Assembly (NCBI GenBank): GCA_029213005.1
Contig: JARGPI010000004.1
Span: 124,001-188,000 of the forward strand
DNA: 64,000 nt
Direction of reading: 5' to 3'
DNA from: Verrucomicrobiales bacterium
GTDB lineage: Bacteria > Verrucomicrobiota > Verrucomicrobiia > Verrucomicrobiales > DEV007
A program made the position numbers and the translations under genes. Positions 48,988 through 57,835 of the stretch are shown piece by piece. Below the pieces are notes generated by a model that worked only from the letters and a program-made list of their open reading frames with translations, had not been told where the DNA came from and did not search any database. Position 1 is the stretch's first letter; every line of letters starts with the position of its first letter.

Positions 48988-49977
48988 ATGTTTGGTTTCC
49001 GTTTTGTAAAATTTGATCCGACGCAACATGTGATTCTCTATCGAAACGGAGATGTCGTTAAAGAAGGGCCGGGCCTCGCCTTCTGGTATTTTGCTCCATC
49101 GAGCACGATTATTTCCATTCCATTAGGTAGTTTTGATTCGCCCTTTATCTTCGAGGAAACCACCTCTGATTTTCAAGAAGTCACCGTTCAGGGGCAAGTC
49201 ACTTTCCGTATCACCGATCCGAAAAAGGCAGCGGCACTGCTCAACTACAGTCTTGATTCCCGCGGCAATCACTATGTATCCACAGATCCGGAGAAATTGC
49301 CCCAGCGAGTCATCAATGCCATCAATGTTCTGACCCGGTCGAGGATTCAGGCGCTTTCTCTCCGTGAAGTGATTGTAGCCAGTGAGTCTCTGGTAAATGG
49401 TATCGAAAAGGAATTGTCGTCCCGCACGGAAATCCAAAGTGCCGGGCTGGGAATTCTGGGCCTTTCTATACTCGCGATCAAACCAACTCCCGACACGGCC
49501 CGCGCGCTCGAAACGGAAACCCGGGAGCAGTTACTAAAGGAAGCGGACGATGCGGTATACCTGCGACGGAATTCCGCCGTGGAACAGGAACGCCTTATCA
49601 AAGAAAATGAACTGGAGACGGAACGGGCGATTCAGAAGCGCAGACAAAGTCTGGAGAGTGCGGAGACCACTCACCAAATTCAGCTTGAGGACAAACGGAA
49701 AGAGCTCGTTAAGCTGGAAACCGACAACTCAAAAATCGAAGCCGAGTCCCGTTCATTCGCTCTGCAATGCGTCGTAAAAGCGATTTCTGAAGCGGATCCG
49801 AAGGTGATTCAATCCCTCGCCGGCATTGGAATGCAGCCGGATAAACTGATCGCCGCCGCCATGAATGAACTGGCAATGAATGCGGATAAGATCGGCGAGC
49901 TGAATATCGCTCCTGATATGCTTCGCGATTTGGTTCGCTCCGGGCGGGGCAGGCAAAAACCGGCCGCTCAGCAATAA
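48988..49977 (+). CDS. SPFH/Band 7 domain protein
   Basis: The 329-residue protein starts at the ATG at 48988. It has an SPFH domain over about residues 10-190 (FVKFDPTQHVILYRNGDVVK, EVTVQGQVTFRITDPKKAAA, LREVIVASESLVNGIEKEL). A long charged helical region follows (EQERLIKENELETERAIQKR), typical of flotillin/prohibitin-type coiled coils, with a C-terminal helical end. There is no clear N-terminal membrane helix, so it may be peripheral or a soluble oligomer. It is followed after 12 nt by an NAD-kinase-like gene, suggesting an operon. A hairpin lies immediately upstream of the start. Confidence 0.9.
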   Translation: MFGFRFVKFDPTQHVILYRNGDVVKEGPGLAFWYFAPSSTIISIPLGSFDSPFIFEETTSDFQEVTVQGQVTFRITDPKKAAALLNYSLDSRGNHYVSTDPEKLPQRVINAINVLTRSRIQALSLREVIVASESLVNGIEKELSSRTEIQSAGLGILGLSILAIKPTPDTARALETETREQLLKEADDAVYLRRNSAVEQERLIKENELETERAIQKRRQSLESAETTHQIQLEDKRKELVKLETDNSKIEAESRSFALQCVVKAISEADPKVIQSLAGIGMQPDKLIAAAMNELAMNADKIGELNIAPDMLRDLVRSGRGRQKPAAQQ

Positions 49978-49989
49978 CTTTGGGTATCG

Positions 49990-50955
49990 ATGCGGCTCAA
50001 GAAACGAACCGAAAAGAAGGTCATTGTCGTAACCAGGGAAACCCGGGCCGATAACCTTCGCAAACGTTTCAACAGCGTCGACCAGGCCGCCTTTTTTGTA
50101 GAGAAACGCGGCGGCAATTTTAAGGATTATCTGGTTGAGGATTCCAACTACAAAGCCTCGGTTTCAAATCTGGGAGATAACATTTTCGACTGGGGAAACG
50201 TTCAGTTTATCGATCGCTCCTACCTTCCGAATTTTGTATTTGGACCGGAAGACACCGTGATCGCTATCGGTCAGGACGGTTTGGTGGCCAATACCTTAAA
50301 ATATCTCAAGGACGGTCAGCCGCTTATCGGAGTGAATCCCGATCCTGACCGTTGGGACGGGGTTCTACTACCTTTTACCGTCGACCAAATGGAGGAGGTC
50401 GTCGGCTCCGTGCTTCTCGGACGTCACCGAACAAAAGAAGTCACGATGGCGAAAGCTCAGCTCAACGACGGACAGGAAATTCTCGGAGTTAACGATCTTT
50501 TTTTTGGTAAACAGAGCCACACTTCGGCGAGATACATCATCGGAATTGATGGGCAACAGGAACGGCATTCATCCAGTGGAGTGATCGTTTCAACCGGCCT
50601 CGGATCGACCGGCTGGCTGAAAAGTTTACTTCACGGCGCTTCGGCCATCGTCGAAAGCCTCGGACGGGTTTCGAGCCACCATCCCGAGCCTCGCGCGCCC
50701 GGTCCCGCCCTCTCGATTCCATGGGATACTCCCGATCTCTATTTCACGGTTCGGGAGCCTTTTCCGAGTCAAACCACTCAGGGCGACCTCGTTTTTGGAA
50801 AAATCCGCCCCGGCAGCCCGCTCACGATTCGCTCGCTGATGCCGGACGACGGCGTGATCTTCAGCGACGGGTTGGAAAACGATTTCATCGAATTCAATTC
50901 CGGTTCGGAGGCAACCATCACGACTGCGGAGATTCGTGGTCAATTGGTTGTGTGA
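49990..50955 (+). CDS. Diverged NAD(+)/NADH-kinase-like protein
   Basis: The 321-residue protein resembles the NAD/diacylglycerol kinase fold. FGPEDTVIAIGQDGLVANTLKYL (about residues 78-100) corresponds to the GGDGT loop, keeping the Asp but with GQDGL instead. GVNDLFFG stands in place of the usual NE motif. HSSSGVIVSTGLGSTGW matches the D-G-hydrophobic-STPTGST-type motif. Such relatives are often annotated as sugar or NAD kinase. The altered motifs make genuine NAD kinase activity uncertain. It is 12 nt downstream of the SPFH gene and likely co-transcribed. The palindromic repeat pair follows 25 nt after its stop. Confidence 0.75.
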   Translation: MRLKKRTEKKVIVVTRETRADNLRKRFNSVDQAAFFVEKRGGNFKDYLVEDSNYKASVSNLGDNIFDWGNVQFIDRSYLPNFVFGPEDTVIAIGQDGLVANTLKYLKDGQPLIGVNPDPDRWDGVLLPFTVDQMEEVVGSVLLGRHRTKEVTMAKAQLNDGQEILGVNDLFFGKQSHTSARYIIGIDGQQERHSSSGVIVSTGLGSTGWLKSLLHGASAIVESLGRVSSHHPEPRAPGPALSIPWDTPDLYFTVREPFPSQTTQGDLVFGKIRPGSPLTIRSLMPDDGVIFSDGLENDFIEFNSGSEATITTAEIRGQLVV

Positions 50956-50980
50956 CTTTTTCAGCCCGCTTCAGAGTCAC

Positions 50981-51020
50981 ACTGTACCCTGTACAATCGA
51001 GGACTGTACAGGGTACAATC
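50981..51020. repeat. Palindromic repeat locus D (two facing units)
   Basis: Units 50981-50998 (TGTACCCTGTACA core) and 51003-51020 (TGTACAGGGTACA core) are separated by 4 nt and face each other. They lie in the 176-nt spacer between the NAD-kinase-like and beta-CASP genes, the rest of which shows no gene. Confidence 0.93.
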
Positions 51021-51131
51021 CTTCAAAAAACGCCACGGGAGTCGATGAAGTCTTATTTTCAATGCTGAATTCTTGATTTCTTCTGCTAATGTCGCACCCC
51101 GGGCGTCAAACCGCCTTCCTTTCAAATTGCA

Positions 51132-52499
51132 ATGTCCATACGCTTCCAAAATTTGGCCCGTCACCCTGATATCGGGACCAATAGTTACCTTCTGGAATTC
51201 GGCGATACCCGCTTCGTTCTCGACGCCGGCACGCATCCGAAGCATCCCGGTTACGAGACTCTCCCTCTTTTCAATGAATTGGACTCGGAGTCTCTCGACG
51301 CGATTTTCATCTCCCATCCCCACCTCGATCACATAGGTGCCCTGCCCTGCCTGAGCCGGGATCAGCAGAGCGCTCCAGTAATAATGTCGGAGGGGACCAA
51401 ACAGGCAGGACGAGCCCTGCTTCACAACTCGGTGAATGTGATGACGGCTCTCCGCAAAGAACTCGATGAACCGGCTTACCCGCTTTATTCGCATCGACAA
51501 ATCGATGGCCAATACAAAAGCTGGATGACACAGGATCTCCGGAAACCTTTCTCATTGGGCTCGATTGACCGCGTAAAGTGCGAATTTTTCCACGCAGGCC
51601 ATGTTCTCGGTGCCGTGGGTATTTCATTCGAATATGAAGGACGCTCCGTTTTTTACACCGGTGACGTCCATTTTGAAGATCAAACCGTGACGAAAGCCGC
51701 GGAGTTTCCCACGGAAAATATCGACGACCTGATCATGGAATCGACCCGGGGGGATTCGCCGAGGGACCCGGAGTATTGCCGGGATAAAGAGAAAGCAAAA
51801 TTTGGCCAGATCATCGCTGAGACTCTCGCCGGCGGCGGTGCGGTCTTGATCCCGGTATTCGCTTTCGGGAAAACTCAGGAAGTCGCCCTCATGCTGAAAG
51901 AACTGATGGACGAAGGCGAAATTCCAATGAGCCCGGTCCACATCGGCGGCTTGAGCTCCAAAATGACCGCTATTTCCGATGAATACAGCGACAGCAATGA
52001 GCGGCGCCATCAGAATTTCAAGATTCTTCAGGAATATCCCGATCTGCGCGTGATGCCGAAGGGCCGCTCTGAGCCGGAATACCAGCCGGGGCACATCTAT
52101 GCGATTTCGAGCGGAATGATGTCGGAAAACACGGTCTCGAACCGCTTTGCGAAACACATCATCACCAATCCAAAAGACGCGCTGCTTTTTGTCGGCTACG
52201 CCGATCCGGACACTCCCGCCGGGAAAATCCAATCCGCTCAACCCGGTGACTCTGTGGTTCTGGATGAGAAAAAAGGCCGGAAATTCCCCCTGAAGTGTCA
52301 CGTCCAAAAATTTGATTTCAGCGGCCATGCCTCACGGCGCCAGCTCGTCGATTATGCGGTGAAGGTAAATCCGAAGCGGATCATCCTGGTTCACGGCGAC
52401 GTTCCGGCTAAACAATGGATGCAGCAGGAAATTTCCAGCCAACTGCCCCATGCCGAGGTCATCATTCCGACTCCCGGTCAGTCCATCAACCTGGATTGA
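51132..52499 (+). CDS. Metallo-beta-lactamase / beta-CASP RNA nuclease
   Basis: The 455-residue protein has the metallo-beta-lactamase core with HPHLDHIGALPCL (HxHxDH, two-metal site), HAGHVLGAVGISFEY and YTGDVHFEDQ. A beta-CASP insert follows, with VLIPVFAFGKTQEVALML, SSGMMSENTVSNRF and FSGHASRRQLVDYAV. This is the archaeal/bacterial CPSF73-like or RNase J-like class used for RNA processing or decay. There is no signal peptide, so it acts in the cytoplasm. Its exact RNA target is unknown. It is convergent with tilS (10 bp between stops) and follows the repeat locus in the preceding spacer. Confidence 0.93.
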   Translation: MSIRFQNLARHPDIGTNSYLLEFGDTRFVLDAGTHPKHPGYETLPLFNELDSESLDAIFISHPHLDHIGALPCLSRDQQSAPVIMSEGTKQAGRALLHNSVNVMTALRKELDEPAYPLYSHRQIDGQYKSWMTQDLRKPFSLGSIDRVKCEFFHAGHVLGAVGISFEYEGRSVFYTGDVHFEDQTVTKAAEFPTENIDDLIMESTRGDSPRDPEYCRDKEKAKFGQIIAETLAGGGAVLIPVFAFGKTQEVALMLKELMDEGEIPMSPVHIGGLSSKMTAISDEYSDSNERRHQNFKILQEYPDLRVMPKGRSEPEYQPGHIYAISSGMMSENTVSNRFAKHIITNPKDALLFVGYADPDTPAGKIQSAQPGDSVVLDEKKGRKFPLKCHVQKFDFSGHASRRQLVDYAVKVNPKRIILVHGDVPAKQWMQQEISSQLPHAEVIIPTPGQSINLD

Positions 52500-52509
52500 G
52501 CGGAAAAGC

Positions 52510-53559
52510 TCACCCTTCATCTGAAATAAAGACCACCCCGGAGCGCCTCCGGGCGTGGAGACCGCCGGGTAGGTTAACCTTGGCCGGCTTATCATCACTC
52601 CGCGCCATCGTGATTATATTTTGCACCTTCTGATAGCCGCAGTCTTTCACATTCCGGTTTTTCAGCCAGAGATGAAGCACCTGACTGAGATCAGCCGGAG
52701 GAAGCGCCCGCAGTGCTTTTAAAGGGAGGCCACCGGGCGGCAGTTGGTGAGTGCTCAGCCAGCGCCCCGCCCGAACCAGTGACGCGGAAAACTCCATCCC
52801 TGCAATTTCAGACAGTCGGAGAATCGCCGGACCAGTGTCCCGGGAAAAAATATCTTCAGCCAGCGGAATCAGCTCGTGTCGCACCCGGTTCCTTGTCGCA
52901 TTCAGCTCGATATTGGTCGAATCCTCGCGAAACATCAAATCATGCCGGGCCCGAAACTCTTCGAGCTCGTCACGAGTCACTTTCAGAAAAGGCCGGATAA
53001 TTTCGAGAGGAATCCCGTCGATTTCCCGGTGCGAGACAGGCTCCATCCCCCCGAGCCCTTTCAGCCCACTGCCACGAAACAAATTCATCAGCACGGTCTC
53101 GACCTGATCATCGGCGTGATGTGCCAGAATCAGCCTCTGACAGGATTTCTCCCGGGCGACCCGGGCGAAAAACCGATACCGACTCTCGCGCGCGGCCGTT
53201 TCAATCGATTGTTTGCTCTGCGCCGCGAAAATGCTCGAATCATTTCTCACTGAAATGCAGGAGTAGCCCAACGCTTCAGCCTGCTCTTTAACAAAGCGCT
53301 CATCATCATCCGAATCCTCCCCCCTCAGACAGTGATTGAAGTGGCAGACAATCAAATTTTCAAAGCCTTGTGACGAAAGCCATTTGAGCAAAACGATCGA
53401 GTCGCGCCCGCCACTAACTCCCACGAGATACTCAATATCCGGGCTAATCAAATCCGTTTCCGCCCCGGCCAATGCTGTCGATTCTTCACTCACTCTAAAT
53501 TCGACGTAACATCTCACCCCTTCAGGCGCATGCAACTCGACTGCCTCCATTCTTTCCAT
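52510..53559 (-). CDS. tilS: tRNA(Ile)-lysidine synthase
   Basis: TilS modifies the CAU anticodon of tRNA-Ile to read AUA, using ATP and lysine. The 349-residue N-type ATP pyrophosphatase has SGGRDS at residues 49-54 (PP-loop), FNHCLRGEDSDDDERFVK, LAHHADDQVETVLMNLFRGS (about residues 145-164), and a C-terminal region with the usual Arg-rich helix (LNATRNRVRHELIPL). The N-terminal 45 residues are longer than usual, and a Met at residue 4 is also possible. It is divergent from the nitroreductase gene, with a spacer of 82 nt, and convergent with the nuclease gene. Confidence 0.95.
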   Translation of the reverse strand: MERMEAVELHAPEGVRCYVEFRVSEESTALAGAETDLISPDIEYLVGVSGGRDSIVLLKWLSSQGFENLIVCHFNHCLRGEDSDDDERFVKEQAEALGYSCISVRNDSSIFAAQSKQSIETAARESRYRFFARVAREKSCQRLILAHHADDQVETVLMNLFRGSGLKGLGGMEPVSHREIDGIPLEIIRPFLKVTRDELEEFRARHDLMFREDSTNIELNATRNRVRHELIPLAEDIFSRDTGPAILRLSEIAGMEFSASLVRAGRWLSTHQLPPGGLPLKALRALPPADLSQVLHLWLKNRNVKDCGYQKVQNIITMARSDDKPAKVNLPGGLHARRRSGVVFISDEG

Positions 53560-53641
53560 TTTCCAGAATTTTCAAATGGGATGAATTGAGAAAAATGGAT
53601 AGTAATCTGGACAAGGGTATGAATGTCTCCACATTTCGACG

Positions 53642-54280
53642 ATGAACGAAGTTCTCCTCGAAAAACTGCAGTGGCGATATGCCGCAAAGGCTTTTGACCC
53701 GGCAAAAAAGATCAGTCCCGAGGACTGGAGCACTCTGGAGGAGGCTCTCCGGCTGACGCCCTCGTCTTACGGCCTGCAGCCCTGGAAATTCTATGTCATC
53801 ACCGACCAGGAGCTCAAAGATGAACTCATACCGGCCTCCTACGGCCAGACTCAGGTCGGCAATTGCTCACACCTCCTCGTTTTCACGGTGACGACCGATC
53901 TTTCCGAAGCGGACATTGATAAATATGTCGAAACTTCCTGTTCCGTCCGCGGAACCGAGCCGGAATCGATGGAGTTTTTCCGGAATTTGATCATCGGCGA
54001 CGTCGTGACCGGCCCCCGCAGCAAAGACATCCCCGGCTGGGCAAAACTTCAGAGCTACATTGCCCTCGGAAATTTCATGACCTGCGCTGCGATGCTGGAT
54101 ATCGACTGCTGCCCCATGGAGGGCTTCGTACAGGATGCATATGACGAGGCTCTCGGCCTCAAGAAAAAAGGTCTCACCACAGCGGTGGTTTGCCCTGCTG
54201 GTTATCGCTCGGACGACGACAAATACTCCGCTCTTGAAAAAGTAAGATACTCGAAAGAGGACCTTTTCGAGTATATCTAG
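53642..54280 (+). CDS. NAD(P)H-dependent nitroreductase-family oxidoreductase
   Basis: The 212-residue flavoprotein resembles NfsB-type FMN reductases. The N-terminal LQWRYAAKAFDPAKKISP (residues 9-26), LRLTPSSYGLQPWKFYV (about 37-53) with conserved FMN-binding residues, and GYRSDDDKYSALEKVRYSKE at the C-terminus fit the family. The role may be in reduction of quinones or nitro compounds; the substrate is unknown. Its stop (TAG, 54278-54280) shares bases with the convergent membrane protein gene stop, and no spacer separates them. Confidence 0.88.
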   Translation: MNEVLLEKLQWRYAAKAFDPAKKISPEDWSTLEEALRLTPSSYGLQPWKFYVITDQELKDELIPASYGQTQVGNCSHLLVFTVTTDLSEADIDKYVETSCSVRGTEPESMEFFRNLIIGDVVTGPRSKDIPGWAKLQSYIALGNFMTCAAMLDIDCCPMEGFVQDAYDEALGLKKKGLTTAVVCPAGYRSDDDKYSALEKVRYSKEDLFEYI

Positions 54281-54825
54281 GAGCGCTTCCGCCGAATCCA
54301 AACCGAGGCGGTGATTCCTCCGAGGATCCCGCCGATGTATCCCATATTGTGGACCCATCCCACCCTCCGGAAGGCTGCGATATCCTCAATTCCGTTCATT
54401 CGTTGCCAGTTGGTCCAGTAAGCAGGCAGATCCTGAGACGTCGCCGCCCCGAAGATGAAGCCACCGATCCCGCAGACCACAGCGATGGCGAAAATCAAAA
54501 TCAAGCCCCGCAACGCGAGTCGAACCTGAGGGCGATCGGTGCCAGACTTCATTGAAAGCCGCCCCGTCAGCCAGCCCATAATCGCACCGATCCACCAGGT
54601 TGCGAGAAATCCGATCACGCCGGCGAAGGCGCGGTTTCCCAGACCGGGATCAGCGTCGGCGAACTGATCGAATTTGAACTTCGTGAAATACTCAGGCGAC
54701 AAAGTATAAGTCACCTGATCGTGAAGAATCCCGTAAACCCCGGCAATCAGCGCTCCGCTGATGGTCAGGCCGATTAGATCGCGAAAGGCCCGGAACGAAA
54801 GAGTGGGATAAAGAAACTGCTTCAC
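54277..54825 (-). CDS. Membrane protein of unknown function
   Basis: The 182-residue protein shows four likely membrane helices: DLIGLTISGALIAGVYGIL (about residues 16-34), GVIGFLATWWIGAIMGWLTG, LILIFAIAVVCGIGGFIFGA and MGYIGGILGGITASVWI. There is a periplasmic-looking loop between helices one and two, and a C-terminal RRKRS. No domain family was recognised. It lies 15 nt downstream of the desaturase gene, so it may be co-transcribed with it and might relate to membrane lipids, but that is context only. Confidence 0.7.
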   Translation of the reverse strand: MKQFLYPTLSFRAFRDLIGLTISGALIAGVYGILHDQVTYTLSPEYFTKFKFDQFADADPGLGNRAFAGVIGFLATWWIGAIMGWLTGRLSMKSGTDRPQVRLALRGLILIFAIAVVCGIGGFIFGAATSQDLPAYWTNWQRMNGIEDIAAFRRVGWVHNMGYIGGILGGITASVWIRRKRS

Positions 54826-54840
54826 CCCACTCCAAAAACC

Positions 54841-55962
54841 TTAAGTCGCGCTGAACTGAAAGCGAATGTCAGCCAACTCGTCGAGCATCTGCCGGGTCTT
54901 CCGACTCCAGTTGTGCATACAACGGCGGGAAAGTTCCGATTTTCTTTTTCCCATCTCGGCGATGAACTCCTCGTAAATCCCCTGAATTCTTTCGATCAGG
55001 TTTTTCAAAGACTTGATCGCCTTTTCCTTCCAGTCACAGTCAGGAAGCTGCTCGATTCTCTGAAGCTCTTTTTCCGCGCTGTTTCTAGCAGCATGCATCT
55101 CAGCGAGAATGATTTTGCTTCTTGGAACACGGCGGAGATCTTTAGCGAGACCCAGTTTTTCAAGCGTCCAGATGGCCCATTTGGTTGGGTCAAAATTCCA
55201 CGGCTTCACTCCATTACGATAATCGTGCTGAAATTCGTGGTGATAGTTGTGATACCCTTCTCCGAAAGTGAAAAGTGACATCAGGAAGCTGTCGCGGGCA
55301 CTGCTGTTGGAACAATACGGACGGCGCCCCACGGTGTGACACAGCGAGTTAATAAAGAACGTGCTCTGCTGCACCACGAAAATGCGAAGTACTCCGGAGA
55401 TCAGAAACCCACCGAGTGCACCCACCCAGGAACCCTGCCATAGATAGCCGAGAATCGACGGAACGAGAAGTCCTGCAACCAGTGCGATAACCTTGTCCCA
55501 GCGATACTGCCACATCACGAGCTTGTCCTTGCGAAGGTCAGTCACATTGTCCATCGGAGGAGTGGGATCCTGACGGAACAGAATCCAGCCAATGTGAGCC
55601 CAGATAAACCCTTTCCGGATATCGTAGGGATCTTCATCATGATCGGTGTGCTTATGATGGAGACGGTGATCCGAAACCCATTTTAAAGCGGAGTTTTCAA
55701 AGGCGCAGGCCCCGAAAATCAGGGTGAACAAGCGGACGGGCCACGAAGCCTTGAAAGAAAGGTGCGAAAAGAGCCGGTGATAGCCCAGTGTGATGCTCAT
55801 ACCCGTCGCAACGACGTAGAATAAGAACATTCCCAACTGAAACCAATCGAGTCCGAAAAAGATGATATAGGCCGGTGCTCCGACGACCGCCAGCAAACAA
55901 ACCACCATCATGAAAATGGTGTTGTGCCAATCGACTTGATCAAATGAAAGTTTAGAAGTCAT
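54841..55962 (-). CDS. Acyl-CoA/fatty acid desaturase with coiled C-terminal tail
   Basis: The 373-residue membrane desaturase has four transmembrane segments and the three histidine boxes of the diiron site: GYHRLFSHL (near residue 60), DHRLHHKHTD (near 97) and GYHNYHHEFQHDYRNG (near 236). The first 280 residues cover the usual delta-9-type desaturase. The last 80 or so (ARNSAEKELQRIEQLPDCD, NLIERIQGIYEEFIAEM) form an extra charged helical tail. It probably introduces double bonds into acyl chains for membrane fluidity; regiospecificity is not visible. The membrane protein gene follows 15 nt downstream. Confidence 0.92.
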   Translation of the reverse strand: MTSKLSFDQVDWHNTIFMMVVCLLAVVGAPAYIIFFGLDWFQLGMFLFYVVATGMSITLGYHRLFSHLSFKASWPVRLFTLIFGACAFENSALKWVSDHRLHHKHTDHDEDPYDIRKGFIWAHIGWILFRQDPTPPMDNVTDLRKDKLVMWQYRWDKVIALVAGLLVPSILGYLWQGSWVGALGGFLISGVLRIFVVQQSTFFINSLCHTVGRRPYCSNSSARDSFLMSLFTFGEGYHNYHHEFQHDYRNGVKPWNFDPTKWAIWTLEKLGLAKDLRRVPRSKIILAEMHAARNSAEKELQRIEQLPDCDWKEKAIKSLKNLIERIQGIYEEFIAEMGKRKSELSRRCMHNWSRKTRQMLDELADIRFQFSAT

Positions 55963-56070
55963 TAAATTAGATTCTTTTAAGGGGGGAGTCCCAAAGAGTC
56001 AATCTTAGTATTGCTTAAATAACGTCCTGACAACGATTCTTATTGGACATCGAAGCGGCATAAAAATGGC

Positions 56071-56808
56071 TTAATATTCGTTTGAAGTTTTCTTCTCGCT
56101 GTCGTCCGTCCACCAATAAAGCATCCGTCCGCAGTTCTCACAATAAGTGATTTCCGCTCCTGACTTCACGCTGACGACCGTGGATTTCGTCACTTTCATG
56201 TGGCACCCGGAACATTGACCGTTAATGAGTCCGACAACTGCATTACCGTTTCTCGACTTGAACATCCGGTCATAACTGCTGAGAAGATCCTCGTCGATTC
56301 CTGTCGCCAGTTTGGACCGGGCTTCCCTCTCAGTGGTCAGCTCTTTTTCCCAATTGAGCTTCGATTCGTGTAGCGCCGAAATGTCTTCCTCCACTGAGGC
56401 TTCAGAATCGGAAAGTTCTTCACGGGCTTGTTCCAAAATTTCGGAAAGTTCCTCAGCTTTCTCCATCAGCTCAATTTCTTTGTCTTCGAGGGCTGCCACT
56501 TCACCCTCGTAGCGCACGATTTCTTCGCCCATGGCGCGGAATTCCTCGTTTTTCTTGGTCTCGAACTGCTGGACCTTCAATTTAGCGATGCTGTCCCGTC
56601 TCGTCTGGACGTCGAGCTCAATTTTTTTTATCTCCACCTCGACAGCCTGATAATTGGCCAACGCGGCAGCCACAGCATCGCGCTCTTCTTTGAGCCGGTC
56701 TCTCAAGTCTTCCTCCTTGATCGGAATGCTGGCGATTTCTTTCTCCAGAGCGACGATATTTTTATCGCGGTGCTGGATCACGATGAGTTTTTCGATTTCG
56801 GGCAACAT
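56071..56808 (-). CDS. Zinc-ribbon coiled-coil protein (C4-type, DUF164/CdsZ-like)
   Basis: The 245-residue protein is a long coiled coil of about 170 residues (MLPEIEKLIVIQHRDKNIVA followed by charged heptad-like helices) joined to a C-terminal zinc ribbon. The two CxxC pairs are CSGC and CENC, in GQCSGCHMKVTKSTV and YCENCGRMLYW. This matches the bacterial C4-type zinc ribbon family that includes the chlamydial CdsZ/CT398 proteins, whose role is a nucleic-acid or protein-binding adaptor. It has no signal peptide. It is divergent from thiL, with about 110 nt between starts. Confidence 0.9.
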   Translation of the reverse strand: MLPEIEKLIVIQHRDKNIVALEKEIASIPIKEEDLRDRLKEERDAVAAALANYQAVEVEIKKIELDVQTRRDSIAKLKVQQFETKKNEEFRAMGEEIVRYEGEVAALEDKEIELMEKAEELSEILEQAREELSDSEASVEEDISALHESKLNWEKELTTEREARSKLATGIDEDLLSSYDRMFKSRNGNAVVGLINGQCSGCHMKVTKSTVVSVKSGAEITYCENCGRMLYWWTDDSEKKTSNEY

Positions 56809-56920
56809 GGTCGGTTTTGCGGTTAGTTAACATAACATAACAAAAGTCACTTAGACAGAGAACAATCGGAACGTCATGGACAATTTACCTTCCATGAATT
56901 AGCTGAGTAAAGACAAACTG

Positions 56921-57832
56921 ATGGAAGAATGTGTCACAGATCTCAGAGAGGATGCTCTGATCGCCCGTCTCACCGCGGGCTCCCACCTTTCCGGGGATGT
57001 GCGGGTCGGTCCCGGAGACGACTGCGCGGTGATCGACTTTTCCACCAGCGACGGCTCCCTCCTGCTGCTGAAAACGGATTGTGTGATCGAATCTGTCCAC
57101 TTCGCCCCCGGTTCGGATCCGGAAAAAGTCGGCTGGAAGGCGATGTGCCGTGTGATCAGCGATATCGCCGCCATGGGAGGAACTCCGAAACACGCGCTGG
57201 TCACCATCGCCTTCGATTCAAAACGCAAAGTCTCTGAGGTGGAAGGCTGGTATCGCGGCATGCGAAAGGCGACTCGCGAATTCGGCGACTTTTCAATCGT
57301 GGGGGGAGAAACCGCATCGCTTCCGACTCAGGGCGCCATCATCTCCATCTCTATGACCGGCTCGGTCCCTGCGAACCGCTATTTCACCCGGTCGGGAGCA
57401 AAGGCCGGGGATTTAATCGCCGTGACCGGGCGTCTCGGGGGATCCTTCAAAAGTGAACGACATCTCACCTTCCGCCCCCGGTTTTTTGAAGCAAGCTGGC
57501 TTGGCTCTCTGCCCGAAGACCTCCGGCCCACCGCGATGATGGATCTGAGCGACGGCCTTTCCAAAGATCTACCCCGGCTCGCGGACCTGAGCGGCGTCCC
57601 CGGCTTCGAAATCGATTTTTCAAAAATACCGATCCACTCCGATAGCGATTTAAAAGGCGCGATCGGCGATGGTGAAGACTACGAGCTCCTTATGACCCTA
57701 CCACAAGCCGCTGCCGTAACATTGGGTAAAGACTGGAAAAAGCAGTTTCCAGATTGTGAACTTACGGTCATAGGTGAGATGAGTGATAAGCAGAATCGGA
57801 CACCACTGGAAGGTGGTTGGGAGCATTTCTAG
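56921..57832 (+). CDS. thiL: Thiamine-monophosphate kinase
   Basis: ThiL phosphorylates thiamine monophosphate to the pyrophosphate cofactor. The 303-residue protein shows the PurM-like family pattern: VGPGDDCAVIDFS (about residues 29-41), LKTDCVIESVHFAPGSDPEKVGW in part (residues 50-72), RVISDIAAMGGTPKHALV, GGETASLP, and MMDLSDGLSKDLPRLAD. ATP- and Mg-binding residues are retained. Length is slightly shorter than usual. It is four bases upstream of the tsaE start, indicating an operon. A zinc-ribbon protein gene lies divergently upstream. Confidence 0.95.
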   Translation: MEECVTDLREDALIARLTAGSHLSGDVRVGPGDDCAVIDFSTSDGSLLLLKTDCVIESVHFAPGSDPEKVGWKAMCRVISDIAAMGGTPKHALVTIAFDSKRKVSEVEGWYRGMRKATREFGDFSIVGGETASLPTQGAIISISMTGSVPANRYFTRSGAKAGDLIAVTGRLGGSFKSERHLTFRPRFFEASWLGSLPEDLRPTAMMDLSDGLSKDLPRLADLSGVPGFEIDFSKIPIHSDSDLKGAIGDGEDYELLMTLPQAAAVTLGKDWKKQFPDCELTVIGEMSDKQNRTPLEGGWEHF

Positions 57833-57835
57833 ACT

